From positions 1 through 64,000 of the forward strand of contig CAVORD010000006.1 of the NCBI GenBank assembly GCA_963698535.1: DNA of 64,000 nucleotides, written 5' to 3'. Within the stretch, counting starts at the first letter, position 1; each line of letters starts with the position of its first letter. Source of the DNA: CAVORD01 sp963698535. GTDB taxonomy: Bacteria; Bacteroidota; Bacteroidia; Bacteroidales; VadinHA17. Both the position numbers and the translations under genes were made by a program. Below are positions 43,254-51,856 of the stretch, in pieces. The notes below the pieces were generated by a model that ran no database searches, was not told where the DNA came from, and was given only the letters and a program-made list of their open reading frames with translations.

Positions 43254-45530
43254 ATGAAAATTACATCTTTCAGGATACGCAACTTCAGATCTATTACAGA
43301 TACAGGCTGGCAGTCATTATCGCCTGATAATATCACCTGCCTCATTGGTCAGAATGAATCAGGCAAGACCTCTGTACTGGAGGCACTGAGTCTTTTTCAT
43401 ACAGGGGAGATTAATGAAGATGTGCTTCGTAGCGACCTCTCCATGCCTGAGGTAAGCTGCCGCTTTGCTACGGCACCCGGATTGCTGGCAGGTATTACCG
43501 ATCATGCCCCTAAAGAATTGATGAAATTCCTGAAAGAGTCTGATACCCTTGAGTTGAAAAGATCGTGGCGACCCGATTTCTCATCTTTTATTGAAGTGGC
43601 AGGAGATATTGGCAGGATGATCGGAGACAGGTACGAGGAGAGGAAAAAAGTACTTAATGAGATAACGGCCAGGATAAGTAAAGCCAGGGATGAGGGTGCC
43701 GAAATGGCCGACAGGCTTAAGGAGCTTGAAGTCAGGGTAAGAGAGTGGGAAGAGAATAATCCCGACTACTCCGGCGGGGGATTGAGACTATTCCGAAAGA
43801 GAGCAAGCGCCCGTGCAATAGTGGAGTCCTCAGAAGATGGAGAAGAGGTAAGCATCAAGGAATTAAAAGCTGAGATCGCTTCCCTGAAAAGCACCCTCGA
43901 ATCAAGGAACGAGATAAAGAGAGCTATTGATAAATGGTATTCACAGGTGCAGGAATTATCGGCTGTTGATGATAAACTAAGTAATGTGAACCTGAGGCTC
44001 GAAGAGCGTCATCAGAAAATGACACTTCTCCTCAGCAGCAGAGAAGAGTTCAGCGATGAGGATTGGAGGGGTGTTCTGAATGAGTACAAGACACTCAACC
44101 AGAAAAGAACCGACGTGTCGCTCAGCCTTGAGAGGCAAACGCTGATTGCTGGATTTATTATTGATGGAGATGGTGCGGAGCGGGCAGAGAGCAAGGCCGA
44201 CAAAGTGATGAAGGATTATATGAACGAGCCCGACAGTGCAAGCCTGGGAGAAAAATACTCTGAGTATGCACCTGCTTTTGAGTTGTTTGAGGATTTTGGC
44301 AGTCTTCTTCCCAACAGGGTTGACCTGGAAGATATAATTACGGGAAACCAGCATGTTGAAGGATATAAGGCAGCAAAGAACTTTCTGACCATTGCAAATC
44401 TGAACCATACCTTTTTTCAGCAGCCTTCATCGCGCATACTCAAGCAGAAGATCGAAAATGTTAATCAGCTGCTAACCAATAATTTTCAGGATTTCTGGCA
44501 GCAGTCGGTGGGCAGAAACAATAAGATCAAGATCCAGTTTGAACTCGATCATTACAATGCAACATATGGGGATAAGGCAGGTAAGCCTTTTCTCGAATTC
44601 TGGATCAAGGATGAAGGGGAGAGGCTCTATCCCAAGCAGAGAAGCAGGGGTGTGAGATGGTTCCTCTCCTTCTACCTCGAGCTCAGGGCATCGGCTTCAA
44701 CGGGAGGCAGACCACTGGTGCTGCTTGTTGATGAGCCGGGCGTTAGCCTTCATGCCAGGGCACAGGAAGATGTACTGAGGGTATTTGAAGATATAAAAGA
44801 CAGGATACAGGTTATTTATACCACTCATTCACCTCATCTCGTGGATGTTAACAAACTACACAGGGTGCTGGCTGTGCAGCGCGACGACACTGAAAATCAC
44901 CGAAGTACAACAAGGATTATTGAGCCGATGCACCTCTCTTCGGCCAGTCCCGACACGCTTACTCCCCTGCAGAGCATAATGGGCAACACCGCTGTTACCG
45001 AAGGCTATTCGTCGAGAAGACTGAACCTGGTAATTAATGATATTGGCTCTTTCTATGTGTTAACCTCAATACTATCCCTTACAGGCAATGAAGGGAAGAT
45101 CAACCTGATACCTTCTACCGAGGTCGATTCGATACCATTGCTTTGCAATATATTGCTGGGATGGGGACTTGGCTTCTCAGTACTTCTCTTTTCCAATCCG
45201 GAGGAGGCGAAGATAGGGGAGAAACTAAAACAGAATATGTTCAGAACGGCTGTTACCGACTATGACATAGTTATACAGGCCGGAGAGAATTTCATCAACG
45301 CAGAGGATCTTCTTTCAACACTCGATTTTAAGAGGCATGTTCTCGAGACACGGGAGGGCATTACCATGCCTAACTCCAGCTATATGAAAGACAAGGAGTT
45401 GCCGAGAAATTTCATGCTCAGCCGCTTTCTTGAGAAGGTAAAAGAGGGAAAACTCAAACTGAAGGATTTTGATGAGGAGTCGGTTGAGAATTTCAATCAT
45501 TTTACTGAGACGATAACGGTTCTTAAATAA
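43254..45530 (+). CDS. OLD-like SMC-type ATPase with degenerate Toprim-like C-terminus
   Basis: A 758-residue protein. N-terminal ABC/SMC half: ITSFRIRNFRSITDTGW and Walker A GQNESGKTS (about 31-39). A coiled coil occupies about 120-280. The second ATPase half has RSRGVRWFLSFYLELRA (signature-like), Walker B LVLLVDEPGVSLH and the H-loop VIYTTHSPHLVD. After about residue 580 the region where OLD proteins carry a Toprim nuclease reads LNLVINDIGSFYVLTSIL and SVLLFSNPEEAKIG; the catalytic Glu and the DxD acids are replaced. It may therefore be a non-nucleolytic ATPase or use other residues. It is paired with a PP2C phosphatase gene. Confidence 0.82.
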   Translation: MKITSFRIRNFRSITDTGWQSLSPDNITCLIGQNESGKTSVLEALSLFHTGEINEDVLRSDLSMPEVSCRFATAPGLLAGITDHAPKELMKFLKESDTLELKRSWRPDFSSFIEVAGDIGRMIGDRYEERKKVLNEITARISKARDEGAEMADRLKELEVRVREWEENNPDYSGGGLRLFRKRASARAIVESSEDGEEVSIKELKAEIASLKSTLESRNEIKRAIDKWYSQVQELSAVDDKLSNVNLRLEERHQKMTLLLSSREEFSDEDWRGVLNEYKTLNQKRTDVSLSLERQTLIAGFIIDGDGAERAESKADKVMKDYMNEPDSASLGEKYSEYAPAFELFEDFGSLLPNRVDLEDIITGNQHVEGYKAAKNFLTIANLNHTFFQQPSSRILKQKIENVNQLLTNNFQDFWQQSVGRNNKIKIQFELDHYNATYGDKAGKPFLEFWIKDEGERLYPKQRSRGVRWFLSFYLELRASASTGGRPLVLLVDEPGVSLHARAQEDVLRVFEDIKDRIQVIYTTHSPHLVDVNKLHRVLAVQRDDTENHRSTTRIIEPMHLSSASPDTLTPLQSIMGNTAVTEGYSSRRLNLVINDIGSFYVLTSILSLTGNEGKINLIPSTEVDSIPLLCNILLGWGLGFSVLLFSNPEEAKIGEKLKQNMFRTAVTDYDIVIQAGENFINAEDLLSTLDFKRHVLETREGITMPNSSYMKDKELPRNFMLSRFLEKVKEGKLKLKDFDEESVENFNHFTETITVLK

Positions 45531-45683
45531 TAGGGTAAAATTTTTGTTTATAGTTTCTATTTTATATTTTTGCCTCGCTTTCCGGGCGGCTCTTGAAGAG
45601 AGAATATGCACCTCAACGTAGGTTAAATGGATGTTGACCGGTCGGGATATCCGGAATTTTAGATTGAATGTTCTTTAGATATT

Positions 45684-45771
<88 letters not shown>

Positions 45772-45783
45772 AAAACAAACCAA

Positions 45784-45805
45784 CCCCGCGTCAGCGGGGT
45801 TTTTT
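45784..45805 (+). terminator. intrinsic terminator of tRNA-Ser
   Basis: Stem CCCCGC/GCGGGG with loop GTCA (45784-45799) followed by six T residues. It overlaps a 17-nt stretch (45770-45786) that recurs inverted in each unit of the downstream tandem array. Confidence 0.85.
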
Positions 45806-45860
45806 ATTTCATGCGAGCAGGGAGGAAGCTTGCTTACTCCCGTGCGAGTATGGAATAAAA

Positions 45861-46720
45861 GCGGCCCGCCAGGGTTGGTTTGTTTTGCTTGGATCACCCC
45901 ACAGGGATCACGACCTGAGCGAAGCGAAGGGCGTAATCCCGGGTCACGAACCCCCTCCCAACCGGTTTATCACCGGTTGGACTCCCCCTAATTCTTAGGG
46001 GGAGATAATAGTATCTGTACCAAAAAATACTGCCTCACCGACGAAGTAGAAATAAAATACCCCGCCAGGGTTGGTTTGTTTTGCTTGGATCACCCCACAG
46101 GGATCACGTCCTGAGCGGAGCGAAGGGCGTAATCCCGGGTCACGAACCCCCTCCCAACCGGTTTATCACCGGTTGGACTCCCCCTAATTCTTAGGGGGAG
46201 ATAATAGTATCTGTACCAAAAAATACTGCCTCACCGACGAAGTAGAAATAAAATACCCCGCCAGGGTTGGTTTGTTTTGCTTGGATCACCCCAAAGGGAT
46301 CACGATCCTGAGCGGAGCGAAGGGCGTAATCCCTGGTCATCGAACCCCCTGCCCAACCGGTTTATCACCGGTTGGACTCCCCCTAATTCTTAGGGGGAGA
46401 TAATAGTATCTGTACCAATAAAATACTGCCTCACCGACGAAGTAGAAATAAAATACCCCGCCAGGGTTGGTTTGTTTTGCTTGGATCACCCCAAAGGGAT
46501 CACGATCCGAGAGAGGAGCGAAGGGCGTAATCCTGGGTCACGAACCCTCTGCCTCAGACCGGTTGCATCACCGGTTGGACTCCCCCTAATTCTTAGGAGG
46601 GAGATAATTGTATCTGTACCAAAAAATACTGCCTCACCGACGAAGTAGAAATAAAATACCCTGCCAGGGTAGGTTTGTTTTGCAGTGGATCACCCACAAA
46701 GGGATCACGATCCGAGAGAA
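45861..46720. repeat. tandem array of about 196-203-bp units next to tRNA-Ser
   Basis: Four full units and a truncated fifth. The anchor GGGTTGGTTTGTTTTGC begins at 45872, 46068, 46264, 46464 and (one mismatch) 46667, so periods are 196, 196, 200 and 203 bp. Each full unit contains two strong hairpins: a 9-bp stem CCAACCGGT/ACCGGTTGG and a 10-bp stem CTCCCCCTAA/TTAGGGGGAG (45958-46004 in unit 1). Units 1 and 2 are almost identical; units 3-5 carry more indels and changes. The anchor is the reverse complement of the tRNA 3' flank at 45770-45786. Open frames inside shift between units, so I see no protein. Confidence 0.9.
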
Positions 46721-46764
46721 ATGCAGTGACCTGCAACCCGCCTTCGCCTTTCAGGCTACGGACG

Positions 46765-46862
46765 GGCAGGCCTGCAACTTGCACCCAGCACCTGGCACCA
46801 TTTATTACCCACCCCCACCTCCCGCCCATTGCGGGACAGGCTCTCCCATGAGGGGATTTAAA
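46765..46862. repeat. dispersed intergenic repeat, copy 2 (inverse of 37339-37470)
   Basis: In reverse complement this reads AAATCCCCTCATGGGAGAGCC, then AATGGGCGGGAGGTGGGGGTGGG, then TGCAAGTTGCAGGCC, in the same order as 37339-37470 (pieces quoted separately). It directly follows the degraded end of the tandem array. Confidence 0.6.
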
Positions 46863-46896
46863 TACACTACTCCTGGATAACTGCTTTCGATCCTCT

Positions 46897-46965
46897 GCCA
46901 ATAACTATATAGTTAACTCAGTATTTAAATATGTAATTAAATATGTAGTTAATTATGTAGTTATT
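46897..46965. repeat. AT-rich palindromic cluster, copy 2
   Basis: CCAATAACTATATAGTTAAC followed by several TATGTAnTTAA units. It matches the reverse complement of 10656-10721 with a few A/C differences. It lies about 70 nt upstream of the ChaN-like gene. Apart from this and the copy 2 repeat, nothing else is evident between 46721 and 47032. Confidence 0.6.
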
Positions 46966-47032
46966 ATATTCAGCATTACCTCCCCGTACCCATTCCTCTT
47001 TTTTATATCTTAGCATCCATAAAATATATATC

Positions 47033-47902
47033 ATGATCAGGAAGATTACTATACTTTCAGCTGTAGCATTGCTTTTACTCTCTTTTAAAGCAGATAAGCC
47101 AGCTTATACACTTTTTACCGGTGAAGGCAAGCAGGTAAAGTATGAAAAGATGATGCAGGAAATTGAAGGAGCCGATATAGTCTTCTTCGGTGAGTTGCAT
47201 GACAATCCTATTGCTCACTGGCTGGAGCTTGAGGTAACAACAGATCTGCATAAGAAGAAAGGATCCGGACTGGTACTGGGGGCTGAGATGTTCGAATCAG
47301 ACAACCAGTTGCTGGTTGATGAATATACCGGTTCCATATACGATGCTGCAAAGTTTGAAGCAGAAGTTAAACTATGGAAGAACTATAAGACCGATTATAA
47401 GCCTCTGGTTGATCTGGCAAGAAAGAACAACCTGAAGTTTGTTGCCACCAATATTCCCAGGCGATATGCTTCGATGGTCAGCAGGGGAGGCTTTGAGGTT
47501 CTCGACTCTCTGGCCGATGAAGCCAAGGCGTTAATAGCTCCTCTTCCCATGAAGTATGACCCTGAGGTGAAATGTTACAAGGATATGTTGTCGATGGAGG
47601 GTATGGGTGGACATGTGAGTCAGAATTTCCCAAAGGCACAGGCAGCAAAGGATGCCACCATGGCTCATTTCATTCTGCAAAATCTCACTGCCGGAAAGAC
47701 CATGATCCATTATAATGGGTCGTACCATTCCAGAAACTTTGAGGGTATCATCTGGTACCTGAAGGAAGCAAGACCTTCGTTGCGTATTAAAACCATTGAA
47801 ACAGTGCTTCAGGACAATGTAGGGGAGCTGGAAGAGGGTAACAGGAGTATCGCAGATTTTGTTGTGGTTATTCCTTCAAATATGACGAGTACCTACAAAT
47901 AG
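47033..47902 (+). CDS. ChaN-family (haem-binding/iron-regulated) exported protein
   Basis: A 289-residue protein with an N-terminal signal (MIRKITILSAVALLLLSF). The conserved block IVFFGELHDNPIAHWLELEVT and the later LGAEMFESDNQ, VATNIPRRYASMVSRGG and KDATMAHFILQNL mark the ChaN-like family, whose founding member binds haem with exposed Tyr residues. No lipobox Cys follows the signal, unlike some homologues. The expected location is periplasmic. Its stop at 47902 is 1 nt from the stop of the convergent PepSY-like gene. Confidence 0.85.
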   Translation: MIRKITILSAVALLLLSFKADKPAYTLFTGEGKQVKYEKMMQEIEGADIVFFGELHDNPIAHWLELEVTTDLHKKKGSGLVLGAEMFESDNQLLVDEYTGSIYDAAKFEAEVKLWKNYKTDYKPLVDLARKNNLKFVATNIPRRYASMVSRGGFEVLDSLADEAKALIAPLPMKYDPEVKCYKDMLSMEGMGGHVSQNFPKAQAAKDATMAHFILQNLTAGKTMIHYNGSYHSRNFEGIIWYLKEARPSLRIKTIETVLQDNVGELEEGNRSIADFVVVIPSNMTSTYK

Positions 47903-47903
47903 A

Positions 47904-48296
47904 TCAGAGTTTTTTCTTCTTAAGGGCCTTGCCGGACTGATCGTACAGGATTTTGAACCGGGTAAGAGCTGCGTCTCTCACAATCAGTTCGTAGGATAAC
48001 TCCTCAGTGCTGGTGATTGAGATACAATTCATTATCTCACCTTCTTCTGCAGCCGGTCTTCTTATTTCTTCGGGAACAGAAGAAAGGGAAAGATTGATCC
48101 TCAGCTCTATCAATTGCCCATCAGGTGAGATCAGGCATATCTTCTCAGCACCGTCTTCAGTGAATATCACTTCATACCTGTTTTTGTTCTTGCTCCATTC
48201 TGCTCCTTTGGCTCTTGGAAAGAATTCGCTAAAACGGGTTTTAGCTATCTCGGGTGCTGATGAGTTTCTTGAAAATATATTGAATGAAAAATCCAC
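47904..48296 (-). CDS. PepSY-like domain protein
   Basis: A 130-residue protein without a clear signal peptide. Pattern FSEFFPRAKGAEWSKNKNRYEVIFTEDGAEKICLISPDGQLIELRINLS matches the Bacteroidota PepSY-like family, in which 'FP.a....W....g.Y.v.f...g....v.f...G' repeats occur. The C-terminal half (SYELIVRDAALTRFKILYDQSGKAL) is a second, degenerate unit. Function unknown. It lies 71 nt downstream of the second ECF sigma gene on the same strand and could be co-transcribed. Confidence 0.6.
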   Translation of the reverse strand: MDFSFNIFSRNSSAPEIAKTRFSEFFPRAKGAEWSKNKNRYEVIFTEDGAEKICLISPDGQLIELRINLSLSSVPEEIRRPAAEEGEIMNCISITSTEELSYELIVRDAALTRFKILYDQSGKALKKKKL

Positions 48297-48367
48297 TTTT
48301 CTGTTTTAATGTATAATGGAGACGGAGAATTATCCAAAAGTAACCTGCTTAATATAAAAATTCTGCA

Positions 48368-48940
48368 TTAGCTCTTATTTTGACTGTGTAACCAGAGCAA
48401 TCTGTTTTTCGCCCTCTTTAGTCTCATTTTTACAGCCGACTCAGTAACTCTGAGAGATTCACTTATCTGCTTCAGACTTAAATCATCGTGATACTTCATA
48501 AGTAGCAAAGCTTTCTCCTCCGGATGAAGTTTGTCCATCAGAACCATCAGCTGGTCGTAACTAACGATCTCGTCATTGTCAATCTCTTCATCGGGTATCT
48601 CGGGAAGTTCATGCTTGCTGTTCCATTCGGGATAGTGCAGTTTCTTCTTCTCTCTCAGGTAGTCGATGCAGTAGTTGTATGTAATTGAATATAACCATGT
48701 TGAAAAAGATGCTGTTCCTTTAAAAGAGTCGAGTTTTTCATAGGTCCTTGCCATAATATCACCCGAGAGTTCCTCTGCCAGTTCTCTGTTCTTTACCAGA
48801 GTGTAGCATTTATCCTGTACCTTATAGTGGTACCGGGAATATATTATTTCAAAGAGGAAGGTTTCGCCATGCTCACGCATTCTGGCAATAATATCCTCAT
48901 CGCCCAGGGTGGAGAAAGTTATTTTATGCTGAGGGTTCAT
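48368..48940 (-). CDS. ECF-family RNA polymerase sigma factor (second in window)
   Basis: A 190-residue sigma factor. Region 2: FEIIYSRYHYKVQDKCYTLVKNRELAEELSGDIMARTYEKLDSFKGTASFSTWLYSITYNYCIDYLRE. Region 4: LHPEEKALLLMKYHDDLSLKQISESLRVTESAVKMRLKRAKNRL. It is clearly distinct from the sigma factor at 18918. Upstream on the minus strand a CTGTAACCGC block lies about 70 nt before the start, possibly its own -35, but no GTC -10 sits at the expected spacing. It has no overlapping anti-sigma gene. It is divergent from an Ala-rich lipoprotein gene. Confidence 0.93.
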   Translation of the reverse strand: MNPQHKITFSTLGDEDIIARMREHGETFLFEIIYSRYHYKVQDKCYTLVKNRELAEELSGDIMARTYEKLDSFKGTASFSTWLYSITYNYCIDYLREKKKLHYPEWNSKHELPEIPDEEIDNDEIVSYDQLMVLMDKLHPEEKALLLMKYHDDLSLKQISESLRVTESAVKMRLKRAKNRLLWLHSQNKS

Positions 48941-49189
48941 CTTAATATATGAAGAGACAAATTTAATATTTTCGGCTACCCTTTTAAAGCGGTTACAGGT
49001 TCTTTTAACTAATTGGTTCTACGATGTTTGAATATTTGTGAAAAAATGTTAATATAATGTGTTACTTTTTTAAACATCTTCGTCTCAATAGCAAATTTAA
49101 CTCTGCCGAAAGCACCTTATTTATAGTAACTGATAATTGAGGAACGAGAAGAAGTTAAGTAGTAAAATAAAATTTAAACAAAACAGAAA

Positions 49190-49783
49190 ATGAGAAACAA
49201 AGTTTTCATGGGATTTTTTGCAATCGTAATGGTTGCTGTTCTTTCAAGTTGTGGTAAAGCCCCTCAGGCTGAAATTGATGCTGCTGTTGCTGCTCTGGAT
49301 TCAGCAAAAGTTGCTCAGGCAGATCTTTATGTACCTGCTGAATTTGCAGCTGTTCAGGATTCACTGAATGCAGTTGTTGAAAGTATTGAAGCAAGAAAAG
49401 GTAAGATGTTTGTTACTTTCTCAGAAGAGAAAGTAAAACTTAATGCACTTGTTGCTCAGGCTGCAGTTGTTAAAACTAATGGCGAAGCTGCAAAAGCTAA
49501 GATGATCGCTGACCTGGAGGTTATGTTCACTGACATGACAGCTCTGCTTGCTGAAAATGCAACTCTTATCACAAAAGCACCTAAAGGTAAAGGTGGTGCT
49601 GCAGTAATCGCTGAGATCAAAGCTGAAATGACAGCTATTGAATCATCAGTTGCAGAAGCACAGGCTATGTTCACAAATGGTGAATATATTGGAGCTAACG
49701 ACAAGCTTAAAGCAGCTAAAGAAAGTGCAATGGCAATTAATGCCGAGCTTAAAGAAGCTATTGCTAAAGTTGCCGTAAGGTAA
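49190..49783 (+). CDS. small Ala/Lys/Glu-rich helical lipoprotein, probably abundant
   Basis: A 197-residue lipoprotein (signal ending LSSC) whose mature part is nearly all helical and rich in Ala, Lys and Glu, with DUF4398-like features (SAKVAQADLYVPAEFAAVQDSLNAVVESIEARKGK). Codon use is unlike its neighbours: Ala is almost always GCT or GCA and Lys almost always AAA, as in highly expressed genes. The gene is preceded by TGTTACT and CGTCTC blocks (near 49062-49086) that resemble an ECF promoter with a slightly short spacer, and is closed by a strong terminator. Two L,D-transpeptidase genes follow. Exact function unknown. Confidence 0.8.
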   Translation: MRNKVFMGFFAIVMVAVLSSCGKAPQAEIDAAVAALDSAKVAQADLYVPAEFAAVQDSLNAVVESIEARKGKMFVTFSEEKVKLNALVAQAAVVKTNGEAAKAKMIADLEVMFTDMTALLAENATLITKAPKGKGGAAVIAEIKAEMTAIESSVAEAQAMFTNGEYIGANDKLKAAKESAMAINAELKEAIAKVAVR

Positions 49784-49807
49784 TTTTTTCAAGCTTACTT
49801 TTAAAGA

Positions 49808-49837
49808 ATCCCCGGAATTACTGCCGGGGATTTTTTT
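49808..49837 (+). terminator. intrinsic terminator after the Ala-rich lipoprotein gene
   Basis: Perfect 8-bp stem ATCCCCGG/CCGGGGAT with an 8-nt loop (49808-49831) running into a T tract (to 49837). It separates the lipoprotein transcript from the L,D-transpeptidase genes. Confidence 0.9.
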
Positions 49838-49944
49838 AACTTTCTAACAGAAAAAATAACAGGGTATTTACTTTCACTTCACCAAAGGGATTGAAACTCT
49901 TCAATTACCGTAGTAAATGAAGGGAATGAAGCGGGTGAGTTAAA

Positions 49945-51120
49945 ATGGTTATGAGAAGCGTTATTAAAGGAGCAATATTTGTTATTATATCACTGGTTCT
50001 GATCACAGGTCTTCGGGCTTTGCTTCAGGTCATTTCAGAGCATCCTCCCCTCGAAGAGGTGATAATGGCAAGAAATGCCATATCTGAGGCAAAAAGGAAC
50101 GGAGCTGAATCGTACTCTCCAAAGACATTGAGGGAGGCCCAGGCTCTCTATGACCTTTCAATAGAGAAATGGAAGCTGGAAAATGAAAAATTTATCTCTC
50201 TCAGGGATTTCGGAGATGTAAGGAAGACAGCCAGTGAGTCGTTCGAAAAGGCAAAAGTTGCATCAGATTATTCTTTGAAGACCTCAGGGTCGATGAAGGT
50301 TACTGAGAAGGAGAAGATAGATATGTTACGGGAGAGAGTCAAAATATCAGGTCCACTGTTCAACAGATTACCTCTGCCCGAGAATGTAAAAAACAATAAT
50401 GCCAGAGGAAGGCTCCTTTTAGGTGAAGCAGAAATTGCCTACAATAATGGGGATCTGATAAAGTCAAGGAATCTTCTTATTGAGGCAAAGGATCTTATAA
50501 ACGACTCTTTTGATTATTCCGGCGACTTTCTGGTCGATTATTTCAAAGCATACCCCGATTGGAAGCGATGGGTTGATAAGACAATAGAGAACTCCCGAAA
50601 ACAAAAGAGTTATGCTATAGTGGTTGATAAGTTCGGCAGAAAGGTGATGCTCTATTACTCAGGTGTTCTTAAGAATACCTTTGATGCTGAGCTGGGAAGA
50701 AACTGGATAGGTCATAAAAAGATCAGAGGTGACCTGACTACTCCGGAAGGTCAATACACTATTGTTAAGAAGAAGAGCGGAGGCGAAACAAAATATTATA
50801 AGGCTCTTCTTATCAACTACCCAAGCAAGCAGGATATGGATGCCTTCCAGAAAGAGAAAAGCAATGGGAGTCTGCCCGGGAATGCATCGATAGGCAATCT
50901 TATTGAGATCCATGGTGAAGGCGGCAAAGGAGGAGACTGGACGGAAGGTTGCATAGCTATGACCAACAAGGATATGGATGTCCTTTTTAGAGTGATCCAG
51001 ACAGGGACCCCGATAACTATTGTTGGGTCGCTGAAGCCATTAAATGAGATAGTTAAGCAGGTAAAAGCAATGGAAGAGTATAAAGAAAAAATATTGGCCC
51101 TTGTATGCCAGAACCCGTGA
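49945..51120 (+). CDS. L,D-transpeptidase (YkuD) with N-terminal helical domain
   Basis: A 391-residue protein with one N-terminal membrane anchor (about 8-30), a helical DUF4398-like segment (about 40-190: SPKTLREAQALYDLSIEKWKLENEKF), and a YkuD catalytic domain (about 215-350). The active-site region IEIHGEGGKGGDWTEGCIAM supplies the His and the nucleophile Cys336. YkuD enzymes form 3-3 crosslinks in peptidoglycan or attach proteins to it. The helical part echoes the lipoprotein encoded just upstream. Its 3' end may overlap the next gene depending on which start that one uses. Confidence 0.9.
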   Translation: MVMRSVIKGAIFVIISLVLITGLRALLQVISEHPPLEEVIMARNAISEAKRNGAESYSPKTLREAQALYDLSIEKWKLENEKFISLRDFGDVRKTASESFEKAKVASDYSLKTSGSMKVTEKEKIDMLRERVKISGPLFNRLPLPENVKNNNARGRLLLGEAEIAYNNGDLIKSRNLLIEAKDLINDSFDYSGDFLVDYFKAYPDWKRWVDKTIENSRKQKSYAIVVDKFGRKVMLYYSGVLKNTFDAELGRNWIGHKKIRGDLTTPEGQYTIVKKKSGGETKYYKALLINYPSKQDMDAFQKEKSNGSLPGNASIGNLIEIHGEGGKGGDWTEGCIAMTNKDMDVLFRVIQTGTPITIVGSLKPLNEIVKQVKAMEEYKEKILALVCQNP

Positions 51121-51136
51121 TGCGATAATCCCGCTT

Positions 51137-51853
51137 GTGGCTAAATTTAAGATCTTCCTTGTAAAATTATGGGATAGTTTCCTGAAGGAATTCCTTTACA
51201 AAAGTTACCTGGGGTTCAGGGTAGTTGCTGCGGTAGCTCTATTTGTGGCTCTGTTTCTGTTCTTTACCTATCCGGCTGCCGAAATGGTATCACTTCCCAG
51301 TAATGCCAGGATCAATCCCGATACAAATCTCTTAGCCGAGCAGGTTAAACTCGAAAAAGCTCTGGAGAGGGAGATTGCCCAACTCGAAAGAAGAATGAAC
51401 TCATTCACCCCGGTTTATCCTTACATGATCATTAATACTACAGAGAACAGATTTTCTGTTTTCAGAGGTCAGAAGTTGATGAAGGAGGGGCATTGTTCAA
51501 CGGGTAGTTATATACACCTTATTGCAGAAGGTGATCAGAACTGGATATTCAAGACCCCGCGGGGAGTCAGAAGGATATATGGCAAAACCACATCACCGGT
51601 CTGGCGAAAACCCGACTGGGCATTCATAGAGGAAGGGCTGCCAATTCCTCCGCCTTTTCATAACTCCAGATTTGAATATGGGGTGCTGGGCGATTATGCC
51701 TTAAGCCTTGGCGACGGATACCTTATTCACGGTACAATTTACAAAAGGCAGCTTGGCATGCCTGTAACACATGGTTGTGTCCGCCTGAACGATGAAGATC
51801 TGGAATATATATACCGTACCCTCGAAATAGGATCAAGGGTTTACATCTATTAA
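51137..51853 (+). CDS. second L,D-transpeptidase (YkuD), membrane-anchored
   Basis: The catalytic motif LIHGTIYKRQLGMPVTHGCVRLNDEDLE is the canonical HxxxxxxxxxxxxHGCVRL of YkuD proteins (Cys about 214). A membrane segment lies near residues 28-50, followed by a short coiled linker (LLAEQVKLEKALEREIAQLERRMN). The start is uncertain: a TTG at 51101 would overlap the previous gene by 20 nt, whereas GTG 51137 leaves a 16-nt gap; I prefer GTG because the extra residues look unnatural. With the preceding gene it makes a pair of divergent L,D-transpeptidases in one transcript, followed 3 nt later by an envelope protein. Confidence 0.88.
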   Translation: MAKFKIFLVKLWDSFLKEFLYKSYLGFRVVAAVALFVALFLFFTYPAAEMVSLPSNARINPDTNLLAEQVKLEKALEREIAQLERRMNSFTPVYPYMIINTTENRFSVFRGQKLMKEGHCSTGSYIHLIAEGDQNWIFKTPRGVRRIYGKTTSPVWRKPDWAFIEEGLPIPPPFHNSRFEYGVLGDYALSLGDGYLIHGTIYKRQLGMPVTHGCVRLNDEDLEYIYRTLEIGSRVYIY

Positions 51854-51856
51854 AAT

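Noticed and set aside
43254..45530. Calling this gene recF or an SMC chromosome protein
   Set aside because: Walker A is GQNESGKTS and the domain order with a late Toprim-like region fits OLD better; no RecF-specific motifs were seen.
45861..46720. CRISPR array
   Set aside because: Units are about 196 bp and nearly identical throughout, with no short repeat and unique spacers, and there are no cas genes.
51101..51136. TTG start at 51101 for the second L,D-transpeptidase
   Set aside because: It overlaps the previous gene by 20 nt and adds a non-conserved tail; GTG 51137 gives a better fit, though this is not proven.
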